From Planctomycetota bacterium (lineage in GTDB: Bacteria > Planctomycetota > Planctomycetia > Pirellulales > Pirellulaceae), in the NCBI GenBank assembly GCA_963205385.1, contig CAUJKE010000014.1, positions 1-59,114 of the forward strand: 59,114 nucleotides of DNA. The letters run 5' to 3'. Positions 7,294-16,950 of the stretch are shown here, in pieces. The position numbers and the translations under genes were made by a program. Below the pieces are notes generated by a model. The model ran no database searches. It was not told the origin of the DNA and saw nothing but the letters and a program-made list of their open reading frames with translations. Within the stretch, counting starts at the first letter, position 1. Every line of letters starts with the position of its first letter.

Positions 7294-9924
7294 TCACGCT
7301 TCCTCGATCGCTGCCAGGATTCGCGCGCGGATTTCCTTCAATCGCCCTTCATCCATGATCTTCCGCCCCGCGCTGTCGGTGACGTAAAAAACGTCGAGCA
7401 CTTGATCGACATAGGTCGCGATCTTGGCCAGATGAACCGAGAGGCCGAGCTCGAAGATGGTCCGCGTGATCGTGTACAGCAGGCCCATGCGGTCATGGGC
7501 GAAGATATCCAAAATGGTGTAGCTGGCGGCCGTGTTGTTGTCGATTTGCACGCGCTGCGGCGGCATCAGCTCGCCTGGGACGGGCGTGAGCGGGCGCGAT
7601 TGCCACAAGCGGCGGAACGTCGGCGGACGCTCACTCCGATCCAGTAGCGCGGACGTAAGCGCGGCGCAGACTTCGTCCAATCGTCCCGGCGGCGGCTCAC
7701 CGCTGAAGTCGGTATCGGCCACGAAGAACCGATCGAGCACCAGCCCAGCGGCCAAGGGGGCAATCGCAGCGGAGAGAATTTGCGAGCCTTTGCTCGTGAG
7801 GGCGCCTGTCAGTTTGTGAAATATGCCTGGCGTGATATCTTCATGCGCGCCGATCGTATACTCAACGGCGCTCCGTTCAGGCACATAGCGTCCAGAAGCG
7901 ATAACCGCACCGCGCGGCAATTGTCGCAGTTGCTCCAGCCGATCGCGAATCGTCGGTAGAGGATCTTCGCGCAAGCACCAGCCGGGAAGTGCGGCGATCT
8001 GCCGCTCCCACCACTTCCGCTCTCCCTCGGCTGGAATGAGATCGCGCAGTCCCTGTCGCAAATGCTCCAGTCGGCCGGCCGCGTCCTTCACCGCCGCTTC
8101 GCCTGCGAGATGCCGCAAGGTGTGTTGGTAGAGTTCGGTGAGCAGTTCCGTTTTCCACTGATTGAGTACGCCAGGGCCCACGGCCGCTAAATCGGCTGCG
8201 GTGAGCAGATATAGCATTTGCAGCACTTCCGGCGAACCAACTTCAATGGCAAACTTCACGACCACTTGCTCGTCGTGGAGATCCCGACGAAACGCGAGAT
8301 GGGACATGAGCAGATGCTTATGCACCAAGAAAGTCACCAGTTCCGCCTCGCGCGACGACAGCCCCAAGCGTACCGCGGTTTCCGCCGTCAGCCGCGCGCC
8401 GACTTCGCTGTGGTCCTCCACATAGCCTTTGCCGACATCGTGCAGCAGCAGGGCCAAATGGAGCAGTCTCTTGCGTTTAAGCTCGCGATACACTTCGCCG
8501 TAAGTTCCGGAGTCGTGCAGGAAGTCGGTCACCGCTTGCACCGCGCGCAGGGAATGTTCGTCCACGGTGTACTTGTGATACTCATTGAACTGCAACAGGC
8601 AGCGGGCATGCTTAAAGGCGGGGATGATCTTTTCGAGCACGCGCAATTCGTGCAAGCCGCGCAACAGATCGCCGAGTTGCGCCGGCTGGCTCAGCAATTC
8701 GAGAAAGCTCCGATTCACCTCCGGCGTGACCGGAACTTCACTGCGGGCGATCATGGCTGTGCGGATGGCTTCCCACGAATCGTGTTCGATCGGCTTGTTG
8801 TAGAGCGTGGCCAGCGTCATCAACCGCAACACCTGCTCCAAGTCGGTGGTGATTTTGCGCAGCCCGCGCCGCGTCGCGGAAATGTGCAGCGGCCCGACGC
8901 GAAAGTCGCGCTCGACCTGATGCGAAACCAAGGGAGTTAAGAGCCCGGCCAGCGGCACGCGCGGGCGAGCGTTTCCCAGCGCGTGCGCGGCGACGTTGCG
9001 AACTTCGTTGGTATGCTCGAAGTATTCGCGCATGAAGCGCTCGACTGGCAAAATCGCGGCGTCTCCTTCGTAGCCAAACTTCTCCGCGATTCGCAACTGC
9101 TCGCCCTTATCCAAGAGGTCGTGCGAGCGGTGGGCGTAAAAGTGCAGTTCGTTGCGCACGTGGAGCAAAAAGTCCCGCGCCTGCCGCAAGCGCTCCGTGT
9201 CCATCCGCGACAAACGCCCCGCCTGATGAAGCGCTTCTGGATCGGATTCACCGTAGCGCACGAAACCGATCCACCGTACGAGCTGGATATCACGCAAGGC
9301 GCCCCGCGAACGTTTGATGTTCGGTTCAAGCAGGTTGACTGTTCCGCCGTGCTGCGTCCATTCATCGCTCCGCGCCGTCTCGATCATGGTCAACAAGCTG
9401 CGCGCGCGTCGGGCGGCATCGCGGCGAAACTTGCGCATAAAGGGCGTGAACAATTGCACGCTACCGCCGAGAAATCGTGATTCCGCAAGCGCCGTGCAAA
9501 CCGTCGCATCGCTCAACGCCAGTTGACTAGCTTGGCTCGGCGTGCGGACGCTAAAGCCCAGTTGGAGGCCGCAATCGAAAATCGATTGCGACAGTCGCCG
9601 CGCGAGGCCTTCGACCTGCTGCTCGCTATGGGGAGCGATGAGCAACATCAAGTCGATGTCGGAATAGGGGGCCATCTCGCGGCGACCGAAACCGCCATGT
9701 GCGATGAGCGACAAGTCCTCGGTCAGTGCCTGCTCAGCCGCGACATCCGCCTGCGCCGCTGCATACAAGTCGAGCACGATGCCATCGAGCAGGTCGGTAA
9801 GCGCCGCGCAGACTTGCGCCGCCGGCAAGCCGGCGTCGTGCTCGCGGCGGAGCCTCTCGCGCCCCTGCGTTAAGCGCTCCTTGGCGGCGACGACGGCAGG
9901 GCTCAGGCGCGAGGAGAAACTCAT
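7294..9924 (-). CDS. glnD: [Protein-PII] uridylyltransferase / uridylyl-removing enzyme
   Basis: GlnD senses glutamine and uridylylates or deuridylylates PII proteins. The 876-residue length fits the family (about 850-940). Domains run as follows: nucleotidyltransferase with GGFGRRE at 77-83 and the catalytic DID at 89-91; the GlnD linker/helical domain; an HD hydrolase domain with H495-D496 in LLHDVGKG; and two C-terminal ACT domains (roughly 695-780 and 800-876, the latter beginning NTAASYTILDIFAHDR). The start codon is 3 bp after the glnK stop on the same strand, so the enzyme is encoded with its substrate and with the ammonium transporter. All catalytic residues are present, so both activities are expected. 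Confidence 0.96.
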   Translation of the reverse strand: MSFSSRLSPAVVAAKERLTQGRERLRREHDAGLPAAQVCAALTDLLDGIVLDLYAAAQADVAAEQALTEDLSLIAHGGFGRREMAPYSDIDLMLLIAPHSEQQVEGLARRLSQSIFDCGLQLGFSVRTPSQASQLALSDATVCTALAESRFLGGSVQLFTPFMRKFRRDAARRARSLLTMIETARSDEWTQHGGTVNLLEPNIKRSRGALRDIQLVRWIGFVRYGESDPEALHQAGRLSRMDTERLRQARDFLLHVRNELHFYAHRSHDLLDKGEQLRIAEKFGYEGDAAILPVERFMREYFEHTNEVRNVAAHALGNARPRVPLAGLLTPLVSHQVERDFRVGPLHISATRRGLRKITTDLEQVLRLMTLATLYNKPIEHDSWEAIRTAMIARSEVPVTPEVNRSFLELLSQPAQLGDLLRGLHELRVLEKIIPAFKHARCLLQFNEYHKYTVDEHSLRAVQAVTDFLHDSGTYGEVYRELKRKRLLHLALLLHDVGKGYVEDHSEVGARLTAETAVRLGLSSREAELVTFLVHKHLLMSHLAFRRDLHDEQVVVKFAIEVGSPEVLQMLYLLTAADLAAVGPGVLNQWKTELLTELYQHTLRHLAGEAAVKDAAGRLEHLRQGLRDLIPAEGERKWWERQIAALPGWCLREDPLPTIRDRLEQLRQLPRGAVIASGRYVPERSAVEYTIGAHEDITPGIFHKLTGALTSKGSQILSAAIAPLAAGLVLDRFFVADTDFSGEPPPGRLDEVCAALTSALLDRSERPPTFRRLWQSRPLTPVPGELMPPQRVQIDNNTAASYTILDIFAHDRMGLLYTITRTIFELGLSVHLAKIATYVDQVLDVFYVTDSAGRKIMDEGRLKEIRARILAAIEEA

Positions 9925-9927
9925 GTG

Positions 9928-10338
<411 letters not shown>

Positions 10339-10354
10339 TCAGTTTACTGCCGGA

Positions 10355-11839
10355 CTAAATAAAGATGTAGCCCTCTTCGCCGTGCTGGCTCAGATCCAAT
10401 CCCTCAAGTTCCTGCTTCTGCGTCACGCGGAGCCCCATCGTCGCGTCGAGAATTTTCAGCAGCACAAATGTCACCGTCGCCGCTAAAATCCAGGTGATTG
10501 CAACCGCGGCGAGCTGGCCGATAAACACGCGCGAGGCGCCGTCGATCAGGCCGACGGACTTCCCCTCGCTCACCAGGACGGGGTCGGCGCATTGCATCGT
10601 CGCGAAGACGCCGGTGAGAATCGCGCCGAGCGTTCCGCCGACGCCATGCACGCCGAAAGCGTCGAGCGAATCATCGTAACCAAACGTCGACTTCAGCTTG
10701 GTGCAAGCGAAGAAGCATACGAGCCCAGCGGCGACCCCCATCACCAGGGCCGACATCGGCTGCACATAGCCCGCGGCCGGCGTGATGCACACCAGTCCCG
10801 CCACCGCCCCCGAACAAGCGCCGAGCACACTCGGCTTGCCGCGCAAGACCCATTCCAGCGCGGCCCAGGTCATGGCCCCCGCAGCGGCGGAAAAGTGCGT
10901 CACCGCGAAGGCGCTCGAGGTGAGCCCGTCGCAAGCGAGTTCGCTCCCGGCGTTAAAACCAAACCACCCCACCCACAACATGCCTGCCCCCAGCGTGGTG
11001 TAAGTGAGATTGTGAGGCGGCATCGGCTCACTGCCAAATCCCAAGCGGCGCCCCATGACCAGCGCGCACACCAGCGCCGAGACGCCGGAGCTGATATGCA
11101 CCACGGTTCCGCCTGCGAAGTCGAGCGCCCCTCCCATGAGCCCGTTTCCGCCCCCTTTGTTAAACACCGAGGGAACGACATACGCCAGCAGCCCGCCATC
11201 CCACACCCAGTGACACAAGGGGCAGTACACGATGGTCCCCCACAGGATCATAAACACGACCATCGTGCTGAACTTCATCCGTTCGGCAAAAGCCCCGCAA
11301 ATGAGCGCCGGGGTGATAATGAAAAACATGCCTTGGAAGAGCATGTGCGTGAGCAGCGGGATTTGAATGGGAGTGCCGGCATTGAACATCGGCGTGACGA
11401 CGGTTTGCGTTTCCGCGTCGAAGTAACGCGACACATTGCGCATGAAGAGATAGTCGCTGTTGCCGATGAACTTGCCGTCGCCGCCAAAGGAGAGCGAATA
11501 CCCGTAAATCGCCCACAGGCAGGTCATCATGCCCATCAGGAAGATACACTGCATCATCACGCCGAGCACGTTCTTTTTACGCACGAGGCCGCTATAGAAC
11601 ATGGCCAGGCCGGGGGCGGTCATGAAAAGCACCAAGGCGGAACTGACGAGCATCCAACTGTTGTGGCCCGCGAGCGCCGCATCGGGAGCTTCCGCTTCCA
11701 GCTTCGCCAAGCGCTTTTCGTGCGCAGAAGCGCTGGCAGGCGACTCTTCCGCGGCGAGCGCCGCCGGAAGGCTCAAGAACAAAGTACCGACCAGGAGTGC
11801 CGCGATCACAGACCAGCGAGCCAGAGCTACAAAGCGCAT
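10355..11839 (-). CDS. amt: Ammonium transporter
   Basis: This is an Amt/AmtB-family ammonium channel of 494 residues. I chose the ATG at 11839 because it opens a clear signal peptide (MRFVALARWS onward, cleavage near AAEES) and has an AGGGG ribosome site 6-7 bases upstream; longer reading frames lack both. About eleven transmembrane helices follow a 40-residue Glu/Ala-rich stretch. Core motifs are DFAGGTVVHISSG, holding the structural Asp and a pore-helix His, and FGVHGVGGTLGAI with the second pore His. It is the first gene of amt-glnK-glnD; GlnK would be expected to plug the channel when nitrogen is plentiful. The leader holds two overlapping inverted repeats (11860-11885). Confidence 0.95.
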   Translation of the reverse strand: MRFVALARWSVIAALLVGTLFLSLPAALAAEESPASASAHEKRLAKLEAEAPDAALAGHNSWMLVSSALVLFMTAPGLAMFYSGLVRKKNVLGVMMQCIFLMGMMTCLWAIYGYSLSFGGDGKFIGNSDYLFMRNVSRYFDAETQTVVTPMFNAGTPIQIPLLTHMLFQGMFFIITPALICGAFAERMKFSTMVVFMILWGTIVYCPLCHWVWDGGLLAYVVPSVFNKGGGNGLMGGALDFAGGTVVHISSGVSALVCALVMGRRLGFGSEPMPPHNLTYTTLGAGMLWVGWFGFNAGSELACDGLTSSAFAVTHFSAAAGAMTWAALEWVLRGKPSVLGACSGAVAGLVCITPAAGYVQPMSALVMGVAAGLVCFFACTKLKSTFGYDDSLDAFGVHGVGGTLGAILTGVFATMQCADPVLVSEGKSVGLIDGASRVFIGQLAAVAITWILAATVTFVLLKILDATMGLRVTQKQELEGLDLSQHGEEGYIFI

Positions 11840-12189
11840 ACGCAAACCCCTTTTGCCGCTTGAAACCTTCGAGCGTTTCAACGCTGGCAAATTGAGCAGC
11901 GGGCCGCCTTCCGCACTGCAAGTACCGCCTGAATTGAGTATCGACCAGGTCTGCCCACCGAGTCGCCCGCAGCGAGTGTGCGGGCCGCCGTCTCGGTGGT
12001 TGCCTGGCGCAGTTGGCCGATGACAAGTTGTATAGCGTAGTACGCCATCCACGGGATGTAAAGGATTGGCGACAGCTTTTCCTTGTGCAAAATCTGGTAT
12101 CTTGCGCCCCTATTGGTGGTTTATCTCCGGCAAAAACGAAGGTCGCAGTCGCGCGGCCAGAATCTCGGGAACAAAAAGGTTGGCATTCC
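11840..12189. promoter_or_regulatory. Divergent amt/nadD intergenic region with inverted repeats
   Basis: This 350-bp gap separates amt (minus strand) from nadD (plus strand) and contains no convincing gene. Its clearest structure is near amt: TTGAAAC at 11860-11866 mirrored by GTTTCAA at 11875-11881, and AGCGTT/AACGCT with a 2-base gap at 11872-11885. These overlapping inverted repeats fall 21-46 bases upstream of the amt start codon, so they could be an operator or a leader hairpin. I see no consensus sigma-54 -24/-12 element on either strand, which is notable for an amt gene. Sigma-70 boxes are weak. Confidence 0.45.
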
Positions 12190-12795
12190 ATGCGACTTGG
12201 CATTTACGGCGGTTCGTTCGACCCCGTCCATTACGGGCACCTGCTCTTGGCCGAATCGTGCCGCGAACAGGCGAGCCTGGATGAAGTCTGGCTGCTGCCG
12301 GCGGCCGCTTCGCCCCATAAGCAGGGACACGCCACGGCGTCCGCCAAGGACCGGGTGGAGATGTTGCGTTTGGCCGTGGCGGGCCACCCGGCGCTGGTCG
12401 TTTCCACCATCGAAGTCGAGCGCGGGGGCGTGAGCTACACCGTCGAGACGCTCCGGGCGGTTCACGCCGCGCGGCCGGATGACGAACTGTTCCTCTTGAT
12501 GGGCGCCGACACGCTGGCCGATCTTCCCAAGTGGCGCGAACCAGGCGAGGTTCTCCGTTTGGCGATCCCCGTGGCCGTCGAACGCCACGGCGCGCCGCCG
12601 CCGGATTATCAGGCCATTGCCGGCTTCGTCACGCCGGGGCGGTTGCATGCGATTCGCGAGCAACGGGTGGAAATGCCGGTTATCGAACTAAGCGCGACAG
12701 ACATCCGCGAACGAGTACGGGCGGGATGCAGCATTCGGTTCCGCACGCCGCGGGGGGTGGAAAAGTACATCGAAACGCAAGGCTTGTATCGCTAG
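12190..12795 (+). CDS. nadD: Nicotinate-nucleotide adenylyltransferase
   Basis: NadD converts nicotinic acid mononucleotide and ATP to deamido-NAD in NAD biosynthesis. The 201-residue product begins MRLGIYGGSFDPVHYGH, with the nucleotidyltransferase HxGH signature at 14-17. Other marks are LPAAASPHK (about 36-44), the GADTLADLPKW segment, and the C-terminal SATDIRERV motif (the ISSTxxR equivalent). I chose ATG 12190 because the family starts just before the GGSFDP loop; in-frame codons upstream would add an unconserved extension. Neighbours do not suggest an operon. Confidence 0.94.
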   Translation: MRLGIYGGSFDPVHYGHLLLAESCREQASLDEVWLLPAAASPHKQGHATASAKDRVEMLRLAVAGHPALVVSTIEVERGGVSYTVETLRAVHAARPDDELFLLMGADTLADLPKWREPGEVLRLAIPVAVERHGAPPPDYQAIAGFVTPGRLHAIREQRVEMPVIELSATDIRERVRAGCSIRFRTPRGVEKYIETQGLYR

Positions 12796-13006
12796 TTTCC
12801 AGCCAGGAGCGCGCGGAAAACAAGCGGGATTGGTGTTTAGCCGCCACCGATCGAGAAGTATCCGATGTTCATGGCGGCCAAAAGACCACGACCCCATCCG
12901 CGTTGTGCGGATGGTGAGCGAGATCGTCAGCTAAATTTGGGATTCGCGATTCGTCCGACTAGGATAAGAGGAGACTTCCACTGCGCCCCAATTAAGTGGT
13001 TACCGC

Positions 13007-13984
13007 ATGTCCGCCCGAGCGACTCGCACTGCCTCTCGTTCGACCGCCGCCGCGGCAGAGGAAATCCTGCGCGCACGACTGGATCAGTTCACCAGGCGGC
13101 TTCGGCAAGCTGCGAAGAAAAAACAGGCCGACGATCCTGAAGCCGTTCATCAACTGCGCATCGCGACTCGACGCGCGCGGGCGGCGCTCGAACTATTCGC
13201 GGATTATGTGTCTGCTAAACAGCGGGCCTGGTTTTCCAAGGTGCTTCGCAAGGCTCGCAAAGCCGCCGACCACGTCCGCAACTTGGATGTTTATCGTCTG
13301 CGTTTGGAAGCGAACCAGAGCGATGTGCCGCCTGCCGTCCTGCGACTGATTCGCCGCCAACGCAGAGCGGCGTTTCCGCAAATCATCGCGGTCGATCGCA
13401 AATGGCGAAAAAGCGGCCGACTGGCGAAGAAACAAAAAAAACTACTCGCCCGCCTCACGAAACGAGTGACGGCTTCGGCCGCGGACCAGGCGTCGTTTCC
13501 AACCTTCGCGGCCGCTGCGTTGCGACCGGTCCAGGACGAGTTCCTCGCCGCGACGCGCTCGCGCGATACTTCGCCCTCTCAACTGCATGAACTCCGCATC
13601 GCCGGCAAGCATCTGCGCTACACGCTGGAACTCTTGAGCGACGCGCTGCCGGTTCGAGCCCACAAGGCAATGCTCGGCGAACTTGCGAAGTTGCAAGACG
13701 CGCTGGGAGCGATCAATGATCACGCCACGGCGCTGGAACTGCTGGCGGAACTTGCCCAAGTCGCGACGAGCGGTTCCGCCAAACGCTGGCTTCGTCAGCA
13801 AAAACGGCTGGAAAAGGCGGCCCTTGAGACGTCGCAGGCGGAATTCGTAAAACGCTGGACGCAACGCCTTCGTCAGCGGTTGCAAGACCTGTGCGAGAAA
13901 TGCCTGCCGGCTCGTCCGCCGCAGACCAAGCGCGCGACGCAGGTCAAAACGAAAGCGTCCACAAATAGCAAGCGACGGCGATAA
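13007..13984 (+). CDS. CHAD domain protein
   Basis: The 325-residue basic, all-helical protein carries a CHAD domain (conserved histidine alpha-helical domain) across residues 15-290. Typical elements are AVHQLRIATRRARAALELF near 46-64, the repeat of the same pattern in the second half (QLHELRIAGKHLRYTLELL near 192-210), and LQDALGAINDHATALELL near 229-246. CHAD proteins bind polyphosphate through their His and basic residues. The last 30 residues are Lys/Arg/Thr-rich. No adjacent CYTH or polyphosphate kinase gene is present. The 3' end overlaps the convergent downstream gene by 41 bp. Confidence 0.88.
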   Translation: MSARATRTASRSTAAAAEEILRARLDQFTRRLRQAAKKKQADDPEAVHQLRIATRRARAALELFADYVSAKQRAWFSKVLRKARKAADHVRNLDVYRLRLEANQSDVPPAVLRLIRRQRRAAFPQIIAVDRKWRKSGRLAKKQKKLLARLTKRVTASAADQASFPTFAAAALRPVQDEFLAATRSRDTSPSQLHELRIAGKHLRYTLELLSDALPVRAHKAMLGELAKLQDALGAINDHATALELLAELAQVATSGSAKRWLRQQKRLEKAALETSQAEFVKRWTQRLRQRLQDLCEKCLPARPPQTKRATQVKTKASTNSKRRR

Positions 13985-14621
13985 TCACGGCGGCAAAACC
14001 CAGCAGCACAATGAAAAAGCGGCCGGGATTAAACTCAAGATCGACTTCGCCTCGTGCATTCACCGGTTGCCGCACGCTCCGCCCGGTCGGAAACTCGTGG
14101 CCGCAATACTCGCACAGCTTGTAATACTCGGGATAGAACGGTTCATCGCACCCGGGACAAACCACCATCACTTGCGGTTCATCCTCGAGTTCGGACTGAG
14201 CACAAAGCGGCGACGCACCGTCGTAAGCCAGGGGGAAGTCGTGGCCGGACGTCTGGCAGATGCGGCAGACGGCCAGTCGCCGGTGGTGGCACTCGGGACA
14301 GCGCGGCCACGTGTCGAGCGTTTCGACATAAGCATCTGCCATTTCCGGCTCATCCTCAGATTCTTTGGCGCCAATATGCGAACTCGTGCGAATGTCGAAT
14401 TCAACGGCCAATTGCCGGGCCTTTTTCGCGACTGCCGCCTCGACGAGCAGTCGCGGATTGGTCGCCCAGCCCGGCGGCAATTCTCCCATCGCACCCCCCA
14501 ATCGCTCGTTCATCACCCAGGCCGTAATGCCGTGCCGCTCCAGTTCGGCGCGCAACAACTCCGCATTGAAAGCATCCTTCGCGGAGTAAATGGGAACTAA
14601 TTCCTGATTCATAGCCCTCAT
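13944..14621 (-). CDS. DUF2007 (putative signal-transducing) protein with zinc ribbons and C-terminal membrane helix
   Basis: The start chosen is the ATG at 14621, which has AGAAGG 4 bases upstream; a second ATG at 14612 is possible. The 225-residue product begins with a DUF2007 domain: LVPIYSAKDAFNAELLRAEL, then WVMNE and PRLLVEAAVAKKARQLA (about residues 5-75), a small ACT-like fold tied to PII-like signalling in family descriptions. Next come two cysteine clusters, CPECHHRRLAVCRIC and CPGCDEPFYPEYYKLCEYC, that probably bind zinc. A transmembrane segment closes the protein (FFIVLLGFAAVIIAVACYL). Its function is unknown. The divergent promoter region contains a perfect 8-bp-arm palindrome at 14635-14653. 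Confidence 0.75.
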   Translation of the reverse strand: MRAMNQELVPIYSAKDAFNAELLRAELERHGITAWVMNERLGGAMGELPPGWATNPRLLVEAAVAKKARQLAVEFDIRTSSHIGAKESEDEPEMADAYVETLDTWPRCPECHHRRLAVCRICQTSGHDFPLAYDGASPLCAQSELEDEPQVMVVCPGCDEPFYPEYYKLCEYCGHEFPTGRSVRQPVNARGEVDLEFNPGRFFIVLLGFAAVIIAVACYLWTLSF

Positions 14622-14634
14622 TGAACCTTCTTCA

Positions 14635-14653
14635 GCGGATTGTGGCAATCCGC
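14635..14653. promoter_or_regulatory. Perfect inverted repeat in a divergent intergenic region
   Basis: GCGGATTG and CAATCCGC flank a TGG centre, giving an uninterrupted 8-bp-arm palindrome. It lies 14 bp upstream of the DUF2007 gene (minus strand) and about 100 bp upstream of the esterase-like gene (plus strand). A protein operator serving both genes, or a hairpin in the DUF2007 leader, are both possible. Confidence 0.45.
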
Positions 14654-14750
14654 GTCGCCGTCGCCTAAACTAAGCCGAAGACCAACCCAACGTGTCAGCG
14701 TGGGAATGGCCTTCATGCCTTCACATTCCTCAGGCTCGGGAATCCTACCT

Positions 14751-16937
14751 ATGCTTCGCACCTCCCTCCGCAACCTTGGCGCGCTGCTTGCCGTCGCCAT
14801 CCTCATTCAAAGTTCCTTCGCGGCTGGACCACAAGTGCTCAAGCCCGGCGAGCCGCCCCATGACGCGCGCCTGGCGCCGCCGAAGGATTTGGACGGCTAT
14901 TTCCCGTTTACGCCGCCCGCAAACAAAGAAGCGTGGAATGCACGCGCGGAGCGTTTACGCACGCAAGTGCTCATTTCCCAGGGCCTTTATCCGTTGCCCA
15001 CCAAGACGCCGCTCAACGCCGTCATCTATGGCAAGCTCGATCGGGGCGACTACACGGTGGAAAAAGTTTTCTTCGAAAGCCAGCCGGGGTTCTTTGTCAC
15101 CGGAAATCTTTACCGTCCCGTCGGTAAGACCGGCAAGTTGCCTGCGATCTTGTGTCCCCATGGACATTGGAACAATGGCCGCTTTTACGATAGCGGGCGA
15201 GACAATGTCCGCAGGTCAATCGTCGAGGGGGCGGAACGTTTTGAAGAGGGGGGCCGCAGCCCGCTGCAATCGCGCTGCGTACAACTTGCGCGCATGGGTT
15301 GCGTGGTGTTTCACTACGACATGCTCGGTTACGCCGACTCGATACAACTTTCATTCGAGCTCGCCCATCGCTTTGGCATTCCACCGAATGACCCGCGCGC
15401 ATCCATGAACAAGACCGACGCCTGGGGGCTCTTCAGTCCGCAGGCGGAGTCGCATCTGCAATCGGTGATGGGGCTGCAAACCTGGAACTCGATTCGCTCC
15501 GTCGATTTCGTCGAATCGTTGCCGGATGTCGATCCATCGCGCATCGGCGTGACCGGCTCCAGTGGCGGCGGCACGCAGACGTTTCTCCTCGCGGGGGTTG
15601 AACCGCGGATTGCGGTCGCGGTGCCGGCGGTGATGGTCTCCACTGCGATGCAAGGGGGTTGCACCTGCGAGAACGCCTGCCTCTTGCGCGTGGGGACAGG
15701 CAATGTGGAACTCGCGGCGCTATTTGCTCCCAAGCCGCTGATGTGTATTTCCGCCGACGACTGGACCAAGGAGATGCCGACCAAAGGCTTTCCGGAGTTG
15801 CAACAGCACTACGCGATGTTAGGCGCCCCGAAGAACGTTGCGCATCGTCCGCTACTTCAATTCGGTCACAACTACAATTACGTCAGTCGCGCGGGGATGT
15901 ATTCGTGGTTCAACAAACATTTCAAACTTGGCATTCCCGAACCAGTGGTGGAAGAAGCCTACGATCGACTCACGCCTGAGGAAATGACCGTGTGGGATAG
16001 CGCGCATCCGAAGCCGGTGGCCGGCGACGACTTCGAGCGTCGGCTCTGCCGCACCTGGCATGAGGATAGCCAACAGCAGTGGGCCAAGGCGACCGCCAAT
16101 CCAGCCGACCGCGACCGCCTGATGCGCAATACGTGGAGCATCCTCACCGCTTGCGACCCTGTTGACGGCGGCTTTTTGCCTCCGTCCGCCGAAATTGAAT
16201 ACGAGCAGTCGATCAAGAACGATCACGGCGACTATCTGGAAATGGCCGGCGTGCTGCGCAACAAACTGGAAAAAAGCGAACTTCCAGTGTCGTTTCTCTA
16301 TCCCAAAGACTGGAACGGCAAGGTCGTTCTCTGGCTGAGCGAACAAGGCAAGCAAGGGCTCTACACAGCCGATGGCCAACCGGTCGCGGCAGCGAAAAAG
16401 CTGCTCGCGAGCGGTGCGTCGATCATGGGGATTGACCTCCTCTATCAAGGTGAGTTCTTGACCGACGGCCAGCCGCTGACGCAAACTCCAGTCGTGAAGA
16501 ATCCTCGTCCCTACGCTGGTTTCACGTTTGGCTACAATCCGACGGTCTTCGCCTACCGCGTGCATGATGTGCTCACGGCCCTTTCCTACCTGCGGGAACA
16601 TGAGCGTCAGCCCAAACAAGTGTGTCTCGTCGCGCTCGATCAAACCGCGCCCATCGCTGCTGTCGCGCAGTTGCTCTCCACAGGCGCCGCCGATCGCGTC
16701 GCGCTCGATACGCATGGCTTTCGCTTCGCCAACGTCGCTGACTTCCGCAGCCCCGACTTTCTCCCCGGCAGCGCTAAATATGGCGACTTGCCCGGCGTCC
16801 TCTCGGCGTGCGGTAAGGGCCAACTCTGGCTCGCTGGCGAACCTCAGACGACAATCGCGGATCGTGAGAACGTCACACGTTATGAGGGCGACGCTGGCAA
16901 ATCCGCAGAGGTTGTGGCGGAATGGCTGATCAAGTGA
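14751..16937 (+). CDS. Secreted acetylxylan-esterase-like alpha/beta hydrolase
   Basis: The 728-residue protein starts at ATG 14751, which opens a signal peptide (MLRTSLRNLGALLAVAILIQ, cleavage near SFAAG). Residues 110-430 form an alpha/beta-hydrolase domain of the kind annotated as acetylxylan esterase in planctomycetes: LPAILCPHGHWNNGRF holds the oxyanion-side HGH, GVTGSSGGGTQ holds the GxSxG nucleophile Ser, and SADDWTKEM and FGHNYN hold the probable Asp and His. The second half (about 450-728) contains another Rossmann-like module without a visible GxSxG. Substrate is unproven; deacylation of plant or algal polysaccharide is inferred from the family. No sulfatase or glycoside hydrolase gene is adjacent. 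Confidence 0.82.
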   Translation: MLRTSLRNLGALLAVAILIQSSFAAGPQVLKPGEPPHDARLAPPKDLDGYFPFTPPANKEAWNARAERLRTQVLISQGLYPLPTKTPLNAVIYGKLDRGDYTVEKVFFESQPGFFVTGNLYRPVGKTGKLPAILCPHGHWNNGRFYDSGRDNVRRSIVEGAERFEEGGRSPLQSRCVQLARMGCVVFHYDMLGYADSIQLSFELAHRFGIPPNDPRASMNKTDAWGLFSPQAESHLQSVMGLQTWNSIRSVDFVESLPDVDPSRIGVTGSSGGGTQTFLLAGVEPRIAVAVPAVMVSTAMQGGCTCENACLLRVGTGNVELAALFAPKPLMCISADDWTKEMPTKGFPELQQHYAMLGAPKNVAHRPLLQFGHNYNYVSRAGMYSWFNKHFKLGIPEPVVEEAYDRLTPEEMTVWDSAHPKPVAGDDFERRLCRTWHEDSQQQWAKATANPADRDRLMRNTWSILTACDPVDGGFLPPSAEIEYEQSIKNDHGDYLEMAGVLRNKLEKSELPVSFLYPKDWNGKVVLWLSEQGKQGLYTADGQPVAAAKKLLASGASIMGIDLLYQGEFLTDGQPLTQTPVVKNPRPYAGFTFGYNPTVFAYRVHDVLTALSYLREHERQPKQVCLVALDQTAPIAAVAQLLSTGAADRVALDTHGFRFANVADFRSPDFLPGSAKYGDLPGVLSACGKGQLWLAGEPQTTIADRENVTRYEGDAGKSAEVVAEWLIK

Positions 16938-16950
16938 CCGCGCGGATTCG

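Noticed and set aside
10592..11863. Long open frame on the plus strand opposite amt
   Set aside because: It is the complement of a clear amt gene and its product is His/Arg-rich without any family pattern, as expected from GC-rich antisense reading.
13944..13984. 41-bp overlap of the CHAD and DUF2007 gene ends as a sign of a frameshift or wrong stop
   Set aside because: Both proteins are complete to the stop with credible C-termini (a basic tail and a membrane helix), so a true convergent overlap is simpler.
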